A DNA stretch of 47,500 bases from Glandiceps talaboti (Eukaryota; Hemichordata; Enteropneusta; Spengelidae): positions 7,736,232 to 7,783,731 of the forward strand of contig NC_135561.1 in NCBI RefSeq assembly GCF_964340395.1. Reading direction: 5' to 3'. This document shows, piece by piece, positions 22,501 to 36,036 of this stretch (its first letter is position 1; each line of letters starts with the position of its first letter). Below the pieces are notes generated by a model. It did no database searches. It was given only the letters and a program-made list of their open reading frames with translations, and had not been told where the DNA came from. A program made the position numbers and the translations under genes.

Positions 22501-25500
22501 CAATAAATTTAGTGTGATAAATGAGAAATACCCCCAAGAATATTACTAATTAGTTTAATGAGCCATAGTTAACTGACAAAACAAATGTATCTTTTGAATG
22601 GATAATCAGTTATTCAAGCAGAGGAGATAATTGCTCAGTAGAGATGAACTGAAAGGCAGGCCCAGATGAGACAAACAATCATTCTCCATATATTTTTGTA
22701 GGAAGTATCTTTTGATTGGTAACAGAGGTGGGATTTGATTGATGGTATGTACATAGTTGTGAGGGGAAAGATAAATCAGGAGAGCTGTGAAGTAGTTTGA
22801 CTCCTAAGATCTGGGGTGTCATGGCTTGTGAGGAAATATGAGAGAGTCTCATCATGGGTCATTAGAGTAAAATGTAGGTCAAACGTTTAATGGCAAATGA
22901 GATTTAGAAATGCTTCAGGCATGCATATAATATTTCACTTGAATCTTACTGTAACCATAGAAACATATATAATATTGTAACATATTATAACACTGCTCTG
23001 TGCTTGCAGTGATCCCATGAACAGGCAAATGACATCTGCCCCACATATATACACACTTGCTCTAAAGTACTAAATAAAAAGAACAGTAACAGCCATAAAT
23101 AGTAGATTGAGTTACAGGTTTGTTGAGAACACAAACAAAAAAATTGTGTCATCGCACCATTTTAGACAAACTGTCCTGACCAGAAACCATTCTTTTTTGG
23201 GGCTTTAATTAACATAATAAATTTATTGAAAAATAAAAACCCTACATCTTACTTACAATTGCACACATTGAAAGGTTTATCCATGAATCTGGTATTATTT
23301 ATATCAAAATCTAAGGTCAAACAAACAGAAGTACAATTTTAAGAGACAGGGTTATAAAATATCAATGTTTATACCATTATGATCGGTAACAGATACTCAA
23401 ATTGACAGTCATAACCATGCAGCATATTCTTTTAATGACTTTCCAGACAGTGATAACATTTCATTGAGTAAACACAAGCTATCCATGACCTTAGAGTGTT
23501 AGTCAAGAACACGTTTAGTACTATAATGTTTCAGTTTTGGTGTTTTATAGCGTTGTGTGTCTCTGTACTTTTCGAAGGTTACGGAGACACAATTATGACG
23601 TGCCAGTTTATTGAAAGCTGCTAACTTTTTGTATTTTTTATTTATTTTCTAGACAGAGTCAGATGATTGTTCTGAATTTGCTGAAGATGGAGACACTTTG
23701 ACAGTTGCCTACACAGTAAGTTATGGATTTTGTTAAAATGATATTTCAAAAAATGAAATATTAAAAAGTGATATATTTCAACATACCATGTAAATCTGTC
23801 TATGGTCCCAAGCCAAGTTCTCTTAATAAGATCGGGAAAAAATAATTGTGTGTTTCCAATATAGGGTAGGTAGGTGGCATTTTATCTTATTGTATTGTAT
23901 CTTTTTAATTATTTACGTTTTTATTTCTAAAAAATATTGCTTCAACCAAATAAGACACAAAATGTCGGTCAGAATACCCCTTCTGTGATAGTTTGATGAA
24001 ATATGGACAGACAACGCTGGGGAAAGAAAACAGACGAAAAAAATGTTTAGGGTTAGAGGCTAAACTAGGGTCCGTTGGGTTAGATCGAAAACACATGTTT
24101 TCACAACAGAACTGTGAGTCTTATTTTATAGCAGAGGTTTGCAATGTTACTTCAGATCTGCTTCTACCAATTTACTTACATTTAATATGTCTCTTAATTA
24201 GTTATGCAGAAATCAAATAGTGATGTTATACAGGACAATGTTATTCAAAATATTGTAAATATTACAATATTATGAATGGTAATATAGTCTAGAAGGTAGC
24301 GTTGAATCACACGATTCAGAGCCATGGATATATAACCCTCTAGGCTAATGTTAAGATGATATATTGGTTAAGCTGATAGATTACTGGTTTGGTATGATAA
24401 TTAACCCCAGTAAAGCGATTTGATGTGTGTTACACTCATTTAATTATTCTTATCATGTCTAACATATAGCACTTTCAATTGCATTAGTCTTAAGCTTTAG
24501 TATGTGGCCCTTCTAATGTATACAGTTAATTTGAAAACAATGTTGCCAGCTGTGAATAGCTGACTAATTACAGTGTTTATCAGGTAGACTAGTATCACAA
24601 GTGTAATTACAATATATATTTAGCTCTCCAGGAGATCTGATGAGACACCTTCACCTTAGTTTCTTAATGGACATCATTTCTTGACAGATTAATTACATAG
24701 TTAACAGAACCAGGTTTAGCAACTGAAACAGAACTTTTAAGTTTAACAATGTTTTTGCTAAGGGGGTGCAGTGGTAAGTAGGTCTACCAGGGTTCCCAAG
24801 TCATTTTCACTGGATTCCCAAACATAATTACCGTACATGTACTTTGTATGCTGGGACACACTGACACCATTTCTAACCCTTCTCTTTTACCAGGATTCAC
24901 CAACCTAGGCAGAAACACTGTTTTACACCTGACACCATGCTTTAAGTGATTTAGACATTTAGTGAAAACCCTAATACTTGGAAGTTTCAAATATAACATT
25001 TTGTGAGATACCAAATAATGGCAAATTGAAGGAATTTTCCCCCTGTAAATGTGATAGAACAAACACATGTATGATTGTCACAATTTGGTTTTCAAAAATC
25101 ACCATACTGAACTTCTCAATTGGCTCTTTCATAAGTTTAAAGTTTTCACTAAAAGTAATACAAATCACAATTTTATTTTAGGTGACATATGTTTTTAAGA
25201 TTACTTTCATTTATCTTATGAAATTTCATCTCCATTGCAACTCAAATAGCTTTTTGTATTGTATTGCTTATTTTCATCAATGTATGAATATTAAACGTAC
25301 ACTGTACAGACACTGTACCATACTGAAGCCTTGAAGGATGTAACAACTAGCTCTAATACACAGAGTTAATAATGCATACAGGCAACATATGAAGAAAATT
25401 TGATGTTGAAACTTCAGTTTGACCATCGTCATAAACCACAGCCTCTTTTACAGCACCGTTTAAGATGCGCCAGCAATAATCATTATTTCACAGTATATGT

Positions 25501-28500
25501 CACAGAAGAAATAAGGGCGCTGTTTTGTGAGAATGGGTTTGACGTGTATGCTGTATGTCTGAGTAATGTCCATGGGAAAATGCATCTGCAGCTGGTTTTC
25601 CTAAATACCAAAAATAATTCAGATTTCACTGTAATAATAAAAGAATACATCAAAGTCTCACATATAAGTTGATTATGCTAGCTAGTACATTGGTGTTCAA
25701 GCCTGATCTGTATACAAGATGGCAGTACTTCATCACAGCTTAGACTATGTAATGGATCATTCTGACATTGCCTGCCATTCTCATCAAATGGAGTCATTTG
25801 CTGTGTGTTAACCTCAATAAGAAAAACAATTACGTGTCTTTTGAAAGTAGTGGTGCATATCTTTGCAGGAGGCATTAAAGTAGATGGCCTCTCCTCTCCT
25901 GCTTAGCTTCACATACAACTCTACATTTTCTCTGTTTAACATCTGCAACAGTTAAACCTACAATGTACTTTTCCCTCCAAAGTTATGGAATATGGCACAT
26001 TGAATTTGCATATTGCATATGTTTTGTGAATTATATATATCAGTGATAATACTTGCACACTTGTGCTCATATACTAGTGGTATTTGCACTGCAGCGAAAT
26101 ACTGAAAATATTGTTGCATACCTACATGTAAATGATATGCAAATGAGGGTAAGATTATTTGCTGTATCCAAGAGTGTGTGATTGCATGGTGTAATTTTAA
26201 TGTAAATTTGCTGTTTTGGATAAACATGTGTAATAATAACAGAAGCCCATGCCTCGTGAGTTCCAGTGTGGCTACTTACATATTTACACTCCTACACTTC
26301 ACTCACTATGCTCATGAAAGTAAAGCTGCAGAGAACACTGTAAGCCCTCATACAAATACCCCAAGTACACCACACTTGCATGGGGTTCTGTCATAATCAG
26401 TGTGGACAAGGGAGAAGGAAAAATTAAGATAAGAAAGAAAGTTATCACTGGAGAGTGATTACAAGAATCAGTTATCGCTGCAAAAAGAAAAAATTCTTAA
26501 ACATAAAAAATTTATGTGAATTGTATGTTGATAAGAGCAATGAAAGGCTAACATTATTTTACATGAATGCACAGGGCAGTGACTGAAAGAAATCAAAGAT
26601 AACTGATAAGGGAACTACAAGAGTCAATATTTTTTATTATTCAGAACTTTACCTTTTTAGGTTAATAGTAAACATGTAGGGAATATGCCAGCAGACAATT
26701 GGTAGTCTCTGTAATTCAAACCTAGGCGATAAGGGAGCCGAGGATGTCAAAATGTTTTATCCAAAGAGTTCTCATATTAGCCCTTGACAGGAAATGTGAG
26801 ACTATAGTAACTAACAGTGTTTATCTCTGTTGAAAATTGAGATGTATATTGACAGTATTATCCATTCCCTACTGCACCTGAAACACAAGTTGTATTCATC
26901 CAAGCATCTCAAACAGTTAAATAATTAACTAATAAGGAACTAAGTAATCGTTTTACTTTTGTTTAATGAACTAGACAAAATCCCATCTGGTTTGATTGTC
27001 AGTAAGGCTCACACCTGCTGTACATGCATGGCTTAATTGATTCGATGATATAATGTTCACATACATACGCACATGTGCGTAAACACGCACACACACACAC
27101 AAAACAAAAACAAAACATATGCGTACAGACATTTTATTGTTCAGAATAGGAAAATTCATTCTGAAATAACGAAATTGGATAATGCCGTAAAAGAGGCTGT
27201 GGTTTATACAATACAAGGGAATATACAATACAAGGGAGCAATTTATTACATCATTTTTCTATTATACCTTGGATGGAAATTATTAAGGGAATTATCAGCT
27301 ACACTCAAGCAAGCAATTAGTTCAATTGTTAATTATAAGTTTCTAAAAGTTGAAAATATCAGGTAATGAAAACTGAGTTAACGTTTAGTGATCACTATAC
27401 TTACACACTGGATTGATGAAACCAAATCTACTTGGAGTAGCATTTTAAATCCCTAATACACTAGCTATACGCTGTCTTTTCCATTTGTCAGATAAAGGAA
27501 TCAGCTTTGTACTGACAGTACGTGCTATTTCTTTCACTGTGTATATCTCATAGTCTGTTATATTCTTTGCAGGGAATGATAGAGGCCACAGGTCAGGTTT
27601 TTGATTCTTCCAATGGCAAAGAGCCTTTTACATTTGTACTAGGTGCCAAACAGGTCATATCTGGATGGGATATTGGTCTAAAAGGGATGTGTCTTGGGTA
27701 AGTAATCTGATAGCATATTGTGTCTGTCATCCAGTTGACTTCTGTTCTATTTCCCTTTGGAAAGCAAAGTATTTAGTTATAGTAGTTTGAATGGCGAATT
27801 GTAAAAGAATGAGAATGAGGTGTGTCAGCAAATCAGTGTGCCCTCTAGTGACAGCCAAATTTTGTTGTTGTGTGTCAAAATGATAAAAACTGTTTTTTCT
27901 TGTGAGTCACCACATAGTAAGTGTTTGGGGAACACCAAATTTGGTGTGTCATTAGAAATTGTGTAAGTCAGTAGCACGTCAGATTGGCTTAGAATATAGC
28001 ACAAATGAAAATGTTACATATTTGATAGGGTTTAGTTGCCACGTCATCTCCCCCATGTCATTAATCATCCCTTTAACTTCATTATATATTCCCAAAGTTT
28101 GCATTTGAACCAATTAGAATATGAATTCCTGTATAAAAGGCCAGGTGTTTCAGTCCCAGGTTCTCACACTAGTTACTTTATCTTATCTTATCAGTCATGG
28201 GATTTGAGAGGATTATTCTTTTGCTCTGGACCAATCATTTCTTTCTTTTGTAAACGAGTATAAAGTTGGCGTCAGATTCAGATTCAGATTCAGGTAGCGT
28301 CATATTCAGCGTCATATTCAGCGCCAGATAGCCTCAGATAGCGTCAGATCCGGAGACACCCGACGGACTCAATCAAACCTGAAATAATACTGTTGAGACT
28401 ACAGGGAAAGATTCTGCTTCACAACCTTTTGATGGAAGATGGAATGTCTCTGCTTGCACAATTTTTAAATTTTAAATTCAAATTTGTAAAAATGACAACA

Positions 28501-31179
28501 TATTATATACGTAAACTTAACTTTTACTGACACCATGTACATTATTGGCAAAATGTATCAACCAACGAACATAGAGTGGCTGAACTTGGGGCTATCAATA
28601 TCTTGGTTGCAAGTATTTCAACTCTATTTCACATATTTTTCCCAAATAAAAATTGTGCAATATATTCATATGGTTATTCTCAAATATGACTGACCTAAGG
28701 AGCCTTGTCACTATGAGTCAAAAGACAAACAGTAACAATACCCTTAAGTCACTCTACTATATTCGGGGAATACTGTAATTATTTCCTTGCATACATGATT
28801 TATGCAAATTGGGGAATATATAGCTATTTTGAGAATCTTTTGAAATTGTTTTAAATAATGCCAAACAAAATAATCAAAATGAAATGAGTCATTTTCAGAG
28901 TAGTTATTTTATCAGATTTTTATATGGGTAGTTGTGGTAATTTGTTCAAAACTTTGACATCCATAGATTAAATTCATCCCATGTCTGTTTTTTTAAATAG
29001 ACACGATTAATGTATGGAAAGATTGTGTGTACTGCTGAACTACCAGCATTATCAAATTATTTGTATTTATAGAATGTAAAATGTATTTTTAATTCACCCC
29101 TGTTCTATATATATATATCCATTGTTTGCTTTCAAATGTTTAACAATAAAAATTGATCAAAACCTTTTCCTGAGTAGAAGTCTGGAACACTGTATAGGCT
29201 ATTACATAGGGTGTAAAATACAAATGAAATGATAACAAAACTTCAAGGGTTTCATGTCAATCAGTGTTATGTATGAGAAACATAATCAGTGTATTTCATA
29301 TATAAAACTTACCTGACTTTCCCAGTACCGGGGTTCCCTAGCAAAATTATATTACAATGTATGGGAACTAAGTAAAGTTTACCAAATTTACCCCTGTCTG
29401 GTATCAGGGTTCCCACACCTTAACAAAAACACAACATAATCATAATCTTGTGGATTGTACAGTCACATTTACTATTAATTTTGAAAACAGACCAATTCAG
29501 TTTTTTAAAAATAATTTTATTTATTTTTAACAGAGAGAGGAAAACAATCACACTACCACCAGAATATGGTTACGGTAAATGTGGACTAATTCAGTTTTTT
29601 TGAATAATTTATTTATTTTTTACAGAGAAAGGAGAACAATCACACTACCACCAGAATATGGTTACGGTAAACGTGGAAGTCCTCCACTTATTCCCCGTAA
29701 GTAAAGTTGATCATTCATCGTTTTGCATTTTAAACGTTTCTCTTCTCTAAATCTCAGGTGTTCTATCATACATTTCATTTCATTAGCAAATAGCATTTGT
29801 AACTCACAGTGTCTGGATTTAGTGAACATGTAGTCGTGAGTCATCCATTCCTCCTGGGGCGATACATTCTGATAATGCATATATTCATTTGTGGATAAGT
29901 CTCCACAGAACCCTTAGACCTCTACTAATCCCACATATTTATACATACACATCTACTGCATTCAATACCTTTGTTAAGTAAAAACATGCTATGGGGATAT
30001 AGACCACTTTAATCAAGTTTACTAAAACCAGGTGGGTCCCCTCTCTAGGGATAATACGTAGCATTACAATAATACATAGCATTGTCACTTCTCTTGCTCA
30101 ATATTTTGAACCCTTCATTACCCTCTCATGCAGTATTCATCATAGAAATATTATTCGTGATTCGTAATTCAAAAAAAAAATTGCAAATATGGATGCATAC
30201 AGTGAATCTCTTTGTGACTGAAATAAAACAGGAAAGACTAAAGCAAAAAAAAAAGATATACAGATTAAATATATTCTACCATGAACAAGCCAAGTTTTAA
30301 CCAAAAGTATGGAATATATACTCAGGTAGTTCTGTGTCATCACAAAGCAGGTATACATGTCTGTCATCACAAAGCATGTCTATATCACTGGTTCTACTTT
30401 GTTCAAAATATGAGTCAAAACATTCAAAATTGCCATTACTTTCCCCGATTTTTCTTTGACATTATTGGCGCTGGTATAATTATGTTATTCTTCAATATTT
30501 TTCTTCATTCAGCCAGAAAATACTTGTGACCTAAGGGTTGTTACTACTTGTCTAGCAACTCATAGTGACAAAGGCTCTTCGGTCACTCGTATTTTCCTTG
30601 GCTTAACAAAGAATAGCATCTAAATATGTGTTTTTGTTTTACTGAATTGTGTTGATAACTAAAGACACTAAACGTAGCTGTCACTGATGTACTTGTGACA
30701 GGTGTGTATGAAAATTTTGAGTTCGCAGATTTACATGTCATGTTTCAGGGGAGTGAGAGAGGTATTGATGACTTGCTGTAGAAGGTATATGCTAATCTGT
30801 TATAATTAAATTAGTGATGTATTCCTAATCTTGATTGAAGGCCCAATTTACTCACGACATGTATACTCAAATTTAATTTGTTTCTGATCGTTACTTCTAA
30901 ATTCTTAATATATATATATATTGGATTAGTTGCAAGTCATGCATTATGCATTTATTTCTGTTTTATTCGACAGCTAATGCGAAACTGATCTTTGAGACTC
31001 AACTGAGGGCATTGAAGAAACAGACATATGAAGAAAAAATTTTACCACACATAAAATTCATATCTGTACCTATTGCTGTAGGTCTTTTCATGTATTATTT
31101 ATATGACAAGGTTAAAAAGGCACCTTCAGAGAAAGACGTGAAAAAAGCAGAAAAGAAAGCTTCCAAGAAGAAACGATAA
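13404..31179 (+). CDS. FKBP11: FKBP11-like ER membrane peptidyl-prolyl isomerase, complete, five exons
   Basis: Exons: 13404-13517, 23653-23715, 27573-27697, 29626-29696, 30974-31179. They join in phases 0,0,2,1 into 192 aa. Order: an N-terminal hydrophobic signal peptide ([18 protein letters not shown], about residues 7-24), a basic KKKKR stretch, one FKBP domain (about 45-138) opening [19 protein letters not shown], one transmembrane helix ([16 protein letters not shown]), then a Lys-rich cytosolic tail ending KKKR, which fits a dilysine ER-retrieval signal. FKBP pocket residues are present: Tyr of AYTG, Phe-Asp of VFDSS, Val-Ile and Trp of QVISGWD, Tyr of YGYG, Phe of LIFETQL. The reaction is cis-trans isomerisation of X-Pro bonds. 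The signal-FKBP-TM-Lys-tail plan and the length match FKBP11 (about 200 aa). The pocket Trp is kept, whereas I recall vertebrate FKBP11 as having Leu there. A second in-frame ATG (13419) could also start. Confidence 0.9.
15090..15191. repeat. Foldback with ATACCATATGGTAA ends
   Basis: ATACCATATGGTAAAACC at the left and its imperfect reverse complement ending TTACCATATGGTAT at the right, about 100 bases overall. Each end is itself a palindrome (TACCATATGGTA). Confidence 0.45.
15293..15354 (+). mobile_element. Short palindromic element, copy 1 (family C)
   Basis: 62 bases with inverted ends GTGACCTAAGG and CCTTAGGCCAT. It shares TTGTCACTATGAGT with copies at 28690-28752 (same orientation) and 30526-30586 (opposite). 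Confidence 0.6.
16870..18260. repeat. Diverged minisatellite, about 9 units of 105-125 bp
   Basis: Each unit carries, in order, a variant of 'GAGTTGTACTGTC', 'TTAAAATATCAAAATGAAT', 'AAATTTGAC', 'TTTTTCCAACAAGCATTTCAG' split over the unit end, and 'CAATACTTCACATTAA'. Units differ by many substitutions and indels, and one is only about half-length. A 413-bp MITE interrupts the last unit. No coding meaning was seen. Confidence 0.75.
17784..18196. mobile_element. 413-bp MITE with about 46-bp terminal inverted repeats
   Basis: The left end starts AGGGGCGAAATCAATAGTTC and the reversed right end AGGGGTGAGATCAATAGTTC. The match continues for about 46 bases with only two differences, ending ACTAAATTCTT. 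The inside is non-coding with a poly-C run. It sits inside a minisatellite unit: the interrupted halves 'TTAAAATATCAA' and 'GTGATATGATTAGATATAC' rejoin to the unit pattern. I could not fix a target-site duplication with certainty. Confidence 0.85.
18263..18605 (+). repeat. Dispersed repeat, copy 2 (family A)
   Basis: Starts TTAAAGGGGCACAAGCTGAC at the end of the minisatellite. It aligns with gaps to 9069-9430 and ends with AAAAAGCTTATAAACTC. Confidence 0.6.
20378..20749. mobile_element. 372-bp hAT-like MITE with 7-8 bp target duplication
   Basis: The ends are perfect 15-bp inverted repeats, CAGTGTTGCAGCCAG and CTGGCTGCAACACTG. TTTAAAT flanks both sides (20371-20377 and 20750-20756). CAGTG-type ends with a target duplication of about 8 bp are the mark of hAT transposons. 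The inside has several GTGGGTCA/TGACCC motifs and no transposase. Confidence 0.85.
21000..21640 (+). repeat. Dispersed repeat, copy 1 (family D), with an insert
   Basis: Shares GCATACCTGCATGCAAATGA (ACATGT in the other copy), 'GCCTCGTGAGTTCCAGTGTG' and 'GCTGCAGAGAACACT' in order with 26045-26390. This copy has about 260 extra bases in the middle. The 61-codon open frame here has a relative in the other copy, so it is repeat sequence and not a gene. Confidence 0.65.
21228..21456. mobile_element. 229-bp insert with AGCTCGCACAG inverted ends
   Basis: AGCTCGCACAG at the left and CTGTGCGAGCT at the right are exact inverted repeats. The segment is absent from the other family D copy. It contains ATGCGCATAG and ATGCGCATGCG, which resemble NRF1-type palindromes. 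Probably a MITE nested in an older repeat. Confidence 0.55.
22025..22312. repeat. Minisatellite, about 6 units of 40-50 bp
   Basis: The repeated unit is close to 'TTTATTGTTTACTTTCTGGTGGAACAAAGTGAAATTCAAATAGTATA'-like sequence (key words TTTACTTTCTGGTGGAACAA and AAATTCAAATAGTATAT). Unit ends vary by a few bases. Confidence 0.85.
23653..23715 (+). CDS. FKBP11: FKBP11-like exon 2
   Basis: Follows TTTTCTAG and ends ACA|GTAAGT. 63 bases, phase 0-0, encoding [20 protein letters not shown] plus T. The single Cys before the first FKBP strand is typical of secretory-pathway FKBPs. Confidence 0.88.
23860..24090 (+). repeat. Dispersed repeat, copy 2 (family B)
   Basis: The counterpart of 10440-10820. 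It shares GATAGTTTGATGA and AAAAAATGTTTAGGGT in the same order and spacing class. Confidence 0.5.
25382..25672 (+). other. Unassigned open stretch with exon-like features
   Basis: Preceded by ATGCATACAG, an acceptor-like site, and open for 97 codons to TGA 25670-25672. It includes [19 protein letters not shown], then [20 protein letters not shown] and [11 protein letters not shown]. The residue mix looks protein-like, and an AATAAA lies at about 25634 inside it. I recognise no family and see no partner exons on the plus strand nearby. It may be an exon fragment, a decayed retrocopy or chance. Confidence 0.25.
26045..26390 (+). repeat. Dispersed repeat, copy 2 (family D)
   Basis: The uninterrupted relative of 21000-21640. 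It contains GCATACCTACATGTAAATGA and GCCTCGTGAGTTCCAGTGTG. Confidence 0.65.
27573..27697 (+). CDS. FKBP11: FKBP11-like exon 3
   Basis: Follows CTTTGCAG and ends CTTGG|GTAAGT in phase 2. It encodes [18 protein letters not shown] to [19 protein letters not shown], with the pocket residues Phe-Asp, Val-Ile and Trp. Confidence 0.9.
28267..28350. repeat. Short minisatellite of GCGTCATATTCA-type units
   Basis: Repeated GTCAGATTCAGATTCAG, then GCGTCATATTCA twice, then AGATAGCCTCAGATAGCGTC. About 130 bases upstream lies TATAAAAG (28132-28139), so this could be the inner part of a decayed LTR or SINE. I cannot define ends. Confidence 0.55.
28690..28752 (+). mobile_element. Short palindromic element, copy 2 (family C)
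   Basis: Ends CTGACCTAAGG and CCCTTAAGTCAC, with the inner match TTGTCACTATGAGT to copy 1. In intron 3 of the FKBP gene. Confidence 0.6.
29534..29574 (+). pseudogene. FKBP11: Decoy copy of the 5' half of FKBP exon 4
   Basis: Follows TTTTAACAG. The 41 bases differ from the start of the true exon 4 at only two places: one silent, one changing Arg to Lys in ERK/ERR. After TACG comes GTAAAT, a usable donor, and reading straight on meets TGA at about 29600. The copy and its intron side (ACCAATTCAG on) form a tandem duplication of about 92-94 bp with exon 4. Skipping it gives the full protein. Splicing its GTAAAT to 30974 would stay in frame but lose [10 protein letters not shown]. Confidence 0.8.
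29626..29696 (+). CDS. FKBP11: FKBP11-like exon 4
   Basis: Follows TTTTTACAG in phase 2 and ends CCCC|GTAAGT in phase 1. It encodes [20 protein letters not shown] and LIP. It carries the YGYG Tyr and the loop over the active site. Confidence 0.9.
30526..30586 (-). mobile_element. Short palindromic element, copy 3 (family C)
   Basis: Inverted relative to the other two copies. GTGACCTAAGGG starts it and CGGTCAC ends it, with ACTCATAGTGACAA in the middle. Confidence 0.6.
30974..31179 (+). CDS. FKBP11: FKBP11-like exon 5, TM helix and Lys-rich tail
   Basis: Follows TTCGACAG in phase 1 and stops at TAA 31177-31179. It encodes [15 protein letters not shown] (last FKBP strand), the helix [16 protein letters not shown] and the tail ending KKASKKKR. 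Confidence 0.92.
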
Positions 31180-31536
31180 AAAGTGAATATATTCCTCCTT
31201 TTCAAGAGAAAAGAATATGTTGTAAAATGTATGTGTTTTAGCATTGCTTTGATTTTAAAATTTTTGTTCATCAAGATACTGTGATTCTCTCTGATATGAA
31301 CAATGTACTGTAGGTGTATATTTGATTTGAGAATTTATTTTCACTATTTTCATGGTGTTTATAAACTTTCCACTAATGTGAAACCCCTATAAAATGATTT
31401 GTTTGCAACTATTGATGCGTCTCCCAAGCTGACATACATTCATTGGTTGTGCCCTCGTATTTTACATAGCATCACCAACGACTGTATTTTAATCTTTTCA
31501 ATTTCATGAATTGAAATGCAAGACAGAAGCAAAGAA

Positions 31537-31542
31537 AATAAA
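31537..31542 (+). terminator. AATAAA poly(A) signal of the FKBP11-like gene (likely)
   Basis: AATAAA about 360 bases after the stop codon, with another AATAAA-like site just after (near 31552). The choice among them is a guess. Confidence 0.45.
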
Positions 31543-34990
<3,448 letters not shown>

Positions 34991-35279
34991 TTAACCCTTT
35001 AACCCTTTCTGTACTGGAGACGAATATGAAACAATATGGATAATCCATTTGTATGAACAGTTTCATAAATGTAGTAATACTACATCATCAGGAAGTAATA
35101 TTTCTTTAATTCCAATCTAAAATCAAGTTGATATATGAACAAAACTTGCAGACTAACAAGAAATTTTGTCTTTAAAAAATGGCGGGAAAGTTTTCAGTAC
35201 TGAAAGGGTTAATGACTTAGTTTCTGTAACTCTGTGTAATTACACCCTAACTATAGGGTGTCAGGCTTTAAAGGGTTAA
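34991..35279. mobile_element. Nested inverted-repeat element with piggyBac-like core
   Basis: The core 35003-35208 (206 bp) begins CCCTTTCTGTACTG and ends CAGTACTGAAAGGG, and TTAA flanks it on both sides (34999-35002, 35209-35212). TTAA target sites with CCCT-type ends are the mark of piggyBac elements. Outside it, TTAACCCTTTAA (34991) and TTAAAGGGTTAA (35268) form a second inverted pair, and ACACCCTA/TAGGGTGT a small hairpin between. No transposase. Confidence 0.75.
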
Positions 35280-35747
35280 AAACAATCATACTAGGCAGTC
35301 TCTATATAAAGAGGAATGATGTCTAATGCAGTACTTTTGGACGGGTATCCTTAACTGAGTGTTAATTGGTTAATAATCCAATATCAAATTGATTGCTTGT
35401 TCAAAACAGCAGACTGATATAATCTTACATTATATGGAGAAAATGTGTAATCTGATGAATTCTAAAACTTTGTCTTCCTCTCAATCTTTACTCCCACCTT
35501 TGTATGACTTCTGAAATTCTGAGATGTTAATTGTTGAAGTTTATTAAGAATGTAACTTCATTCTTGGATTTTGGCTTGTCAAGATAACTATGTAGTTAAT
35601 AAAGTGGTACCACTGTGTTCTCAATACAAAGTGTGTATTTTTTAGTAATTTCTAGTAATTTCTACCCAGTTTCTTCGCATCTTCCCCCACCCTCTATGTG
35701 GATATTAAGGTTACTATTAGTGGAAATTCAATTCAGAGAAAGTTTGT

Positions 35748-35876
35748 TGAAAGGAAAAGTCCAGTTAGAATGTTGCATAGTGCACGTGTATTGATTACTG
35801 CTATGAATATAAAAAAAAGATCCATTCGGGCTGCTGCATAATACATGTGTATTGATTTTAAAGGAAAAGTCCAGTC
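35748..35876 (+). repeat. Imperfect tandem duplication, about 104-bp period
   Basis: AAAGGAAAAGTCCAGT occurs near 35751 and 35861. GCATA(G/A)T(G/A)CA(C/T)GTGTATTGATT occurs between and after. Non-coding. Confidence 0.55.
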
Positions 35877-35960
35877 TGGTGTATTTTACTGCTATCAACT
35901 TAAACAAAACAAATATAGCTTTCTTTGAAAACAAAGTGAGCTGCCAAAGTCCTTCCATTA

Positions 35961-35962
<2 letters not shown>

Positions 35963-36033
<71 letters not shown>
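35963..36033. repeat. (GT)n microsatellite
   Basis: About 70 bases of uninterrupted TG/GT. Confidence 0.98.

Positions 36034-36036
<3 letters not shown>

Larger units (their letters stand above)
13518..23652 (+). other. 10.1-kb intron 1 of the FKBP11-like gene
   Basis: No genes were seen. It holds family C copy 1, a diverged minisatellite (16870-18260) interrupted by a MITE (17784-18196), family A copy 2, a hAT-like MITE (20378-20749), family D copy 1 and a 50-bp minisatellite. Between about 18800 and 20370 I see only AT-rich single-copy-looking sequence. Confidence 0.8.
23716..27572 (+). other. Intron 2 of the FKBP11-like gene
   Basis: It holds family B copy 2, an unassigned open stretch (25382-25672) and family D copy 2. 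Nothing recognisable was seen at 24300-25300 or 26400-27500 beyond a short (AC)n near 27090. Confidence 0.75.

Noticed and set aside
21448-26396. Related small frames near 21448 and 26178 containing CLVSSSV
   Set aside because: The similarity is at DNA level between two copies of a dispersed repeat, and the frames diverge with indels.
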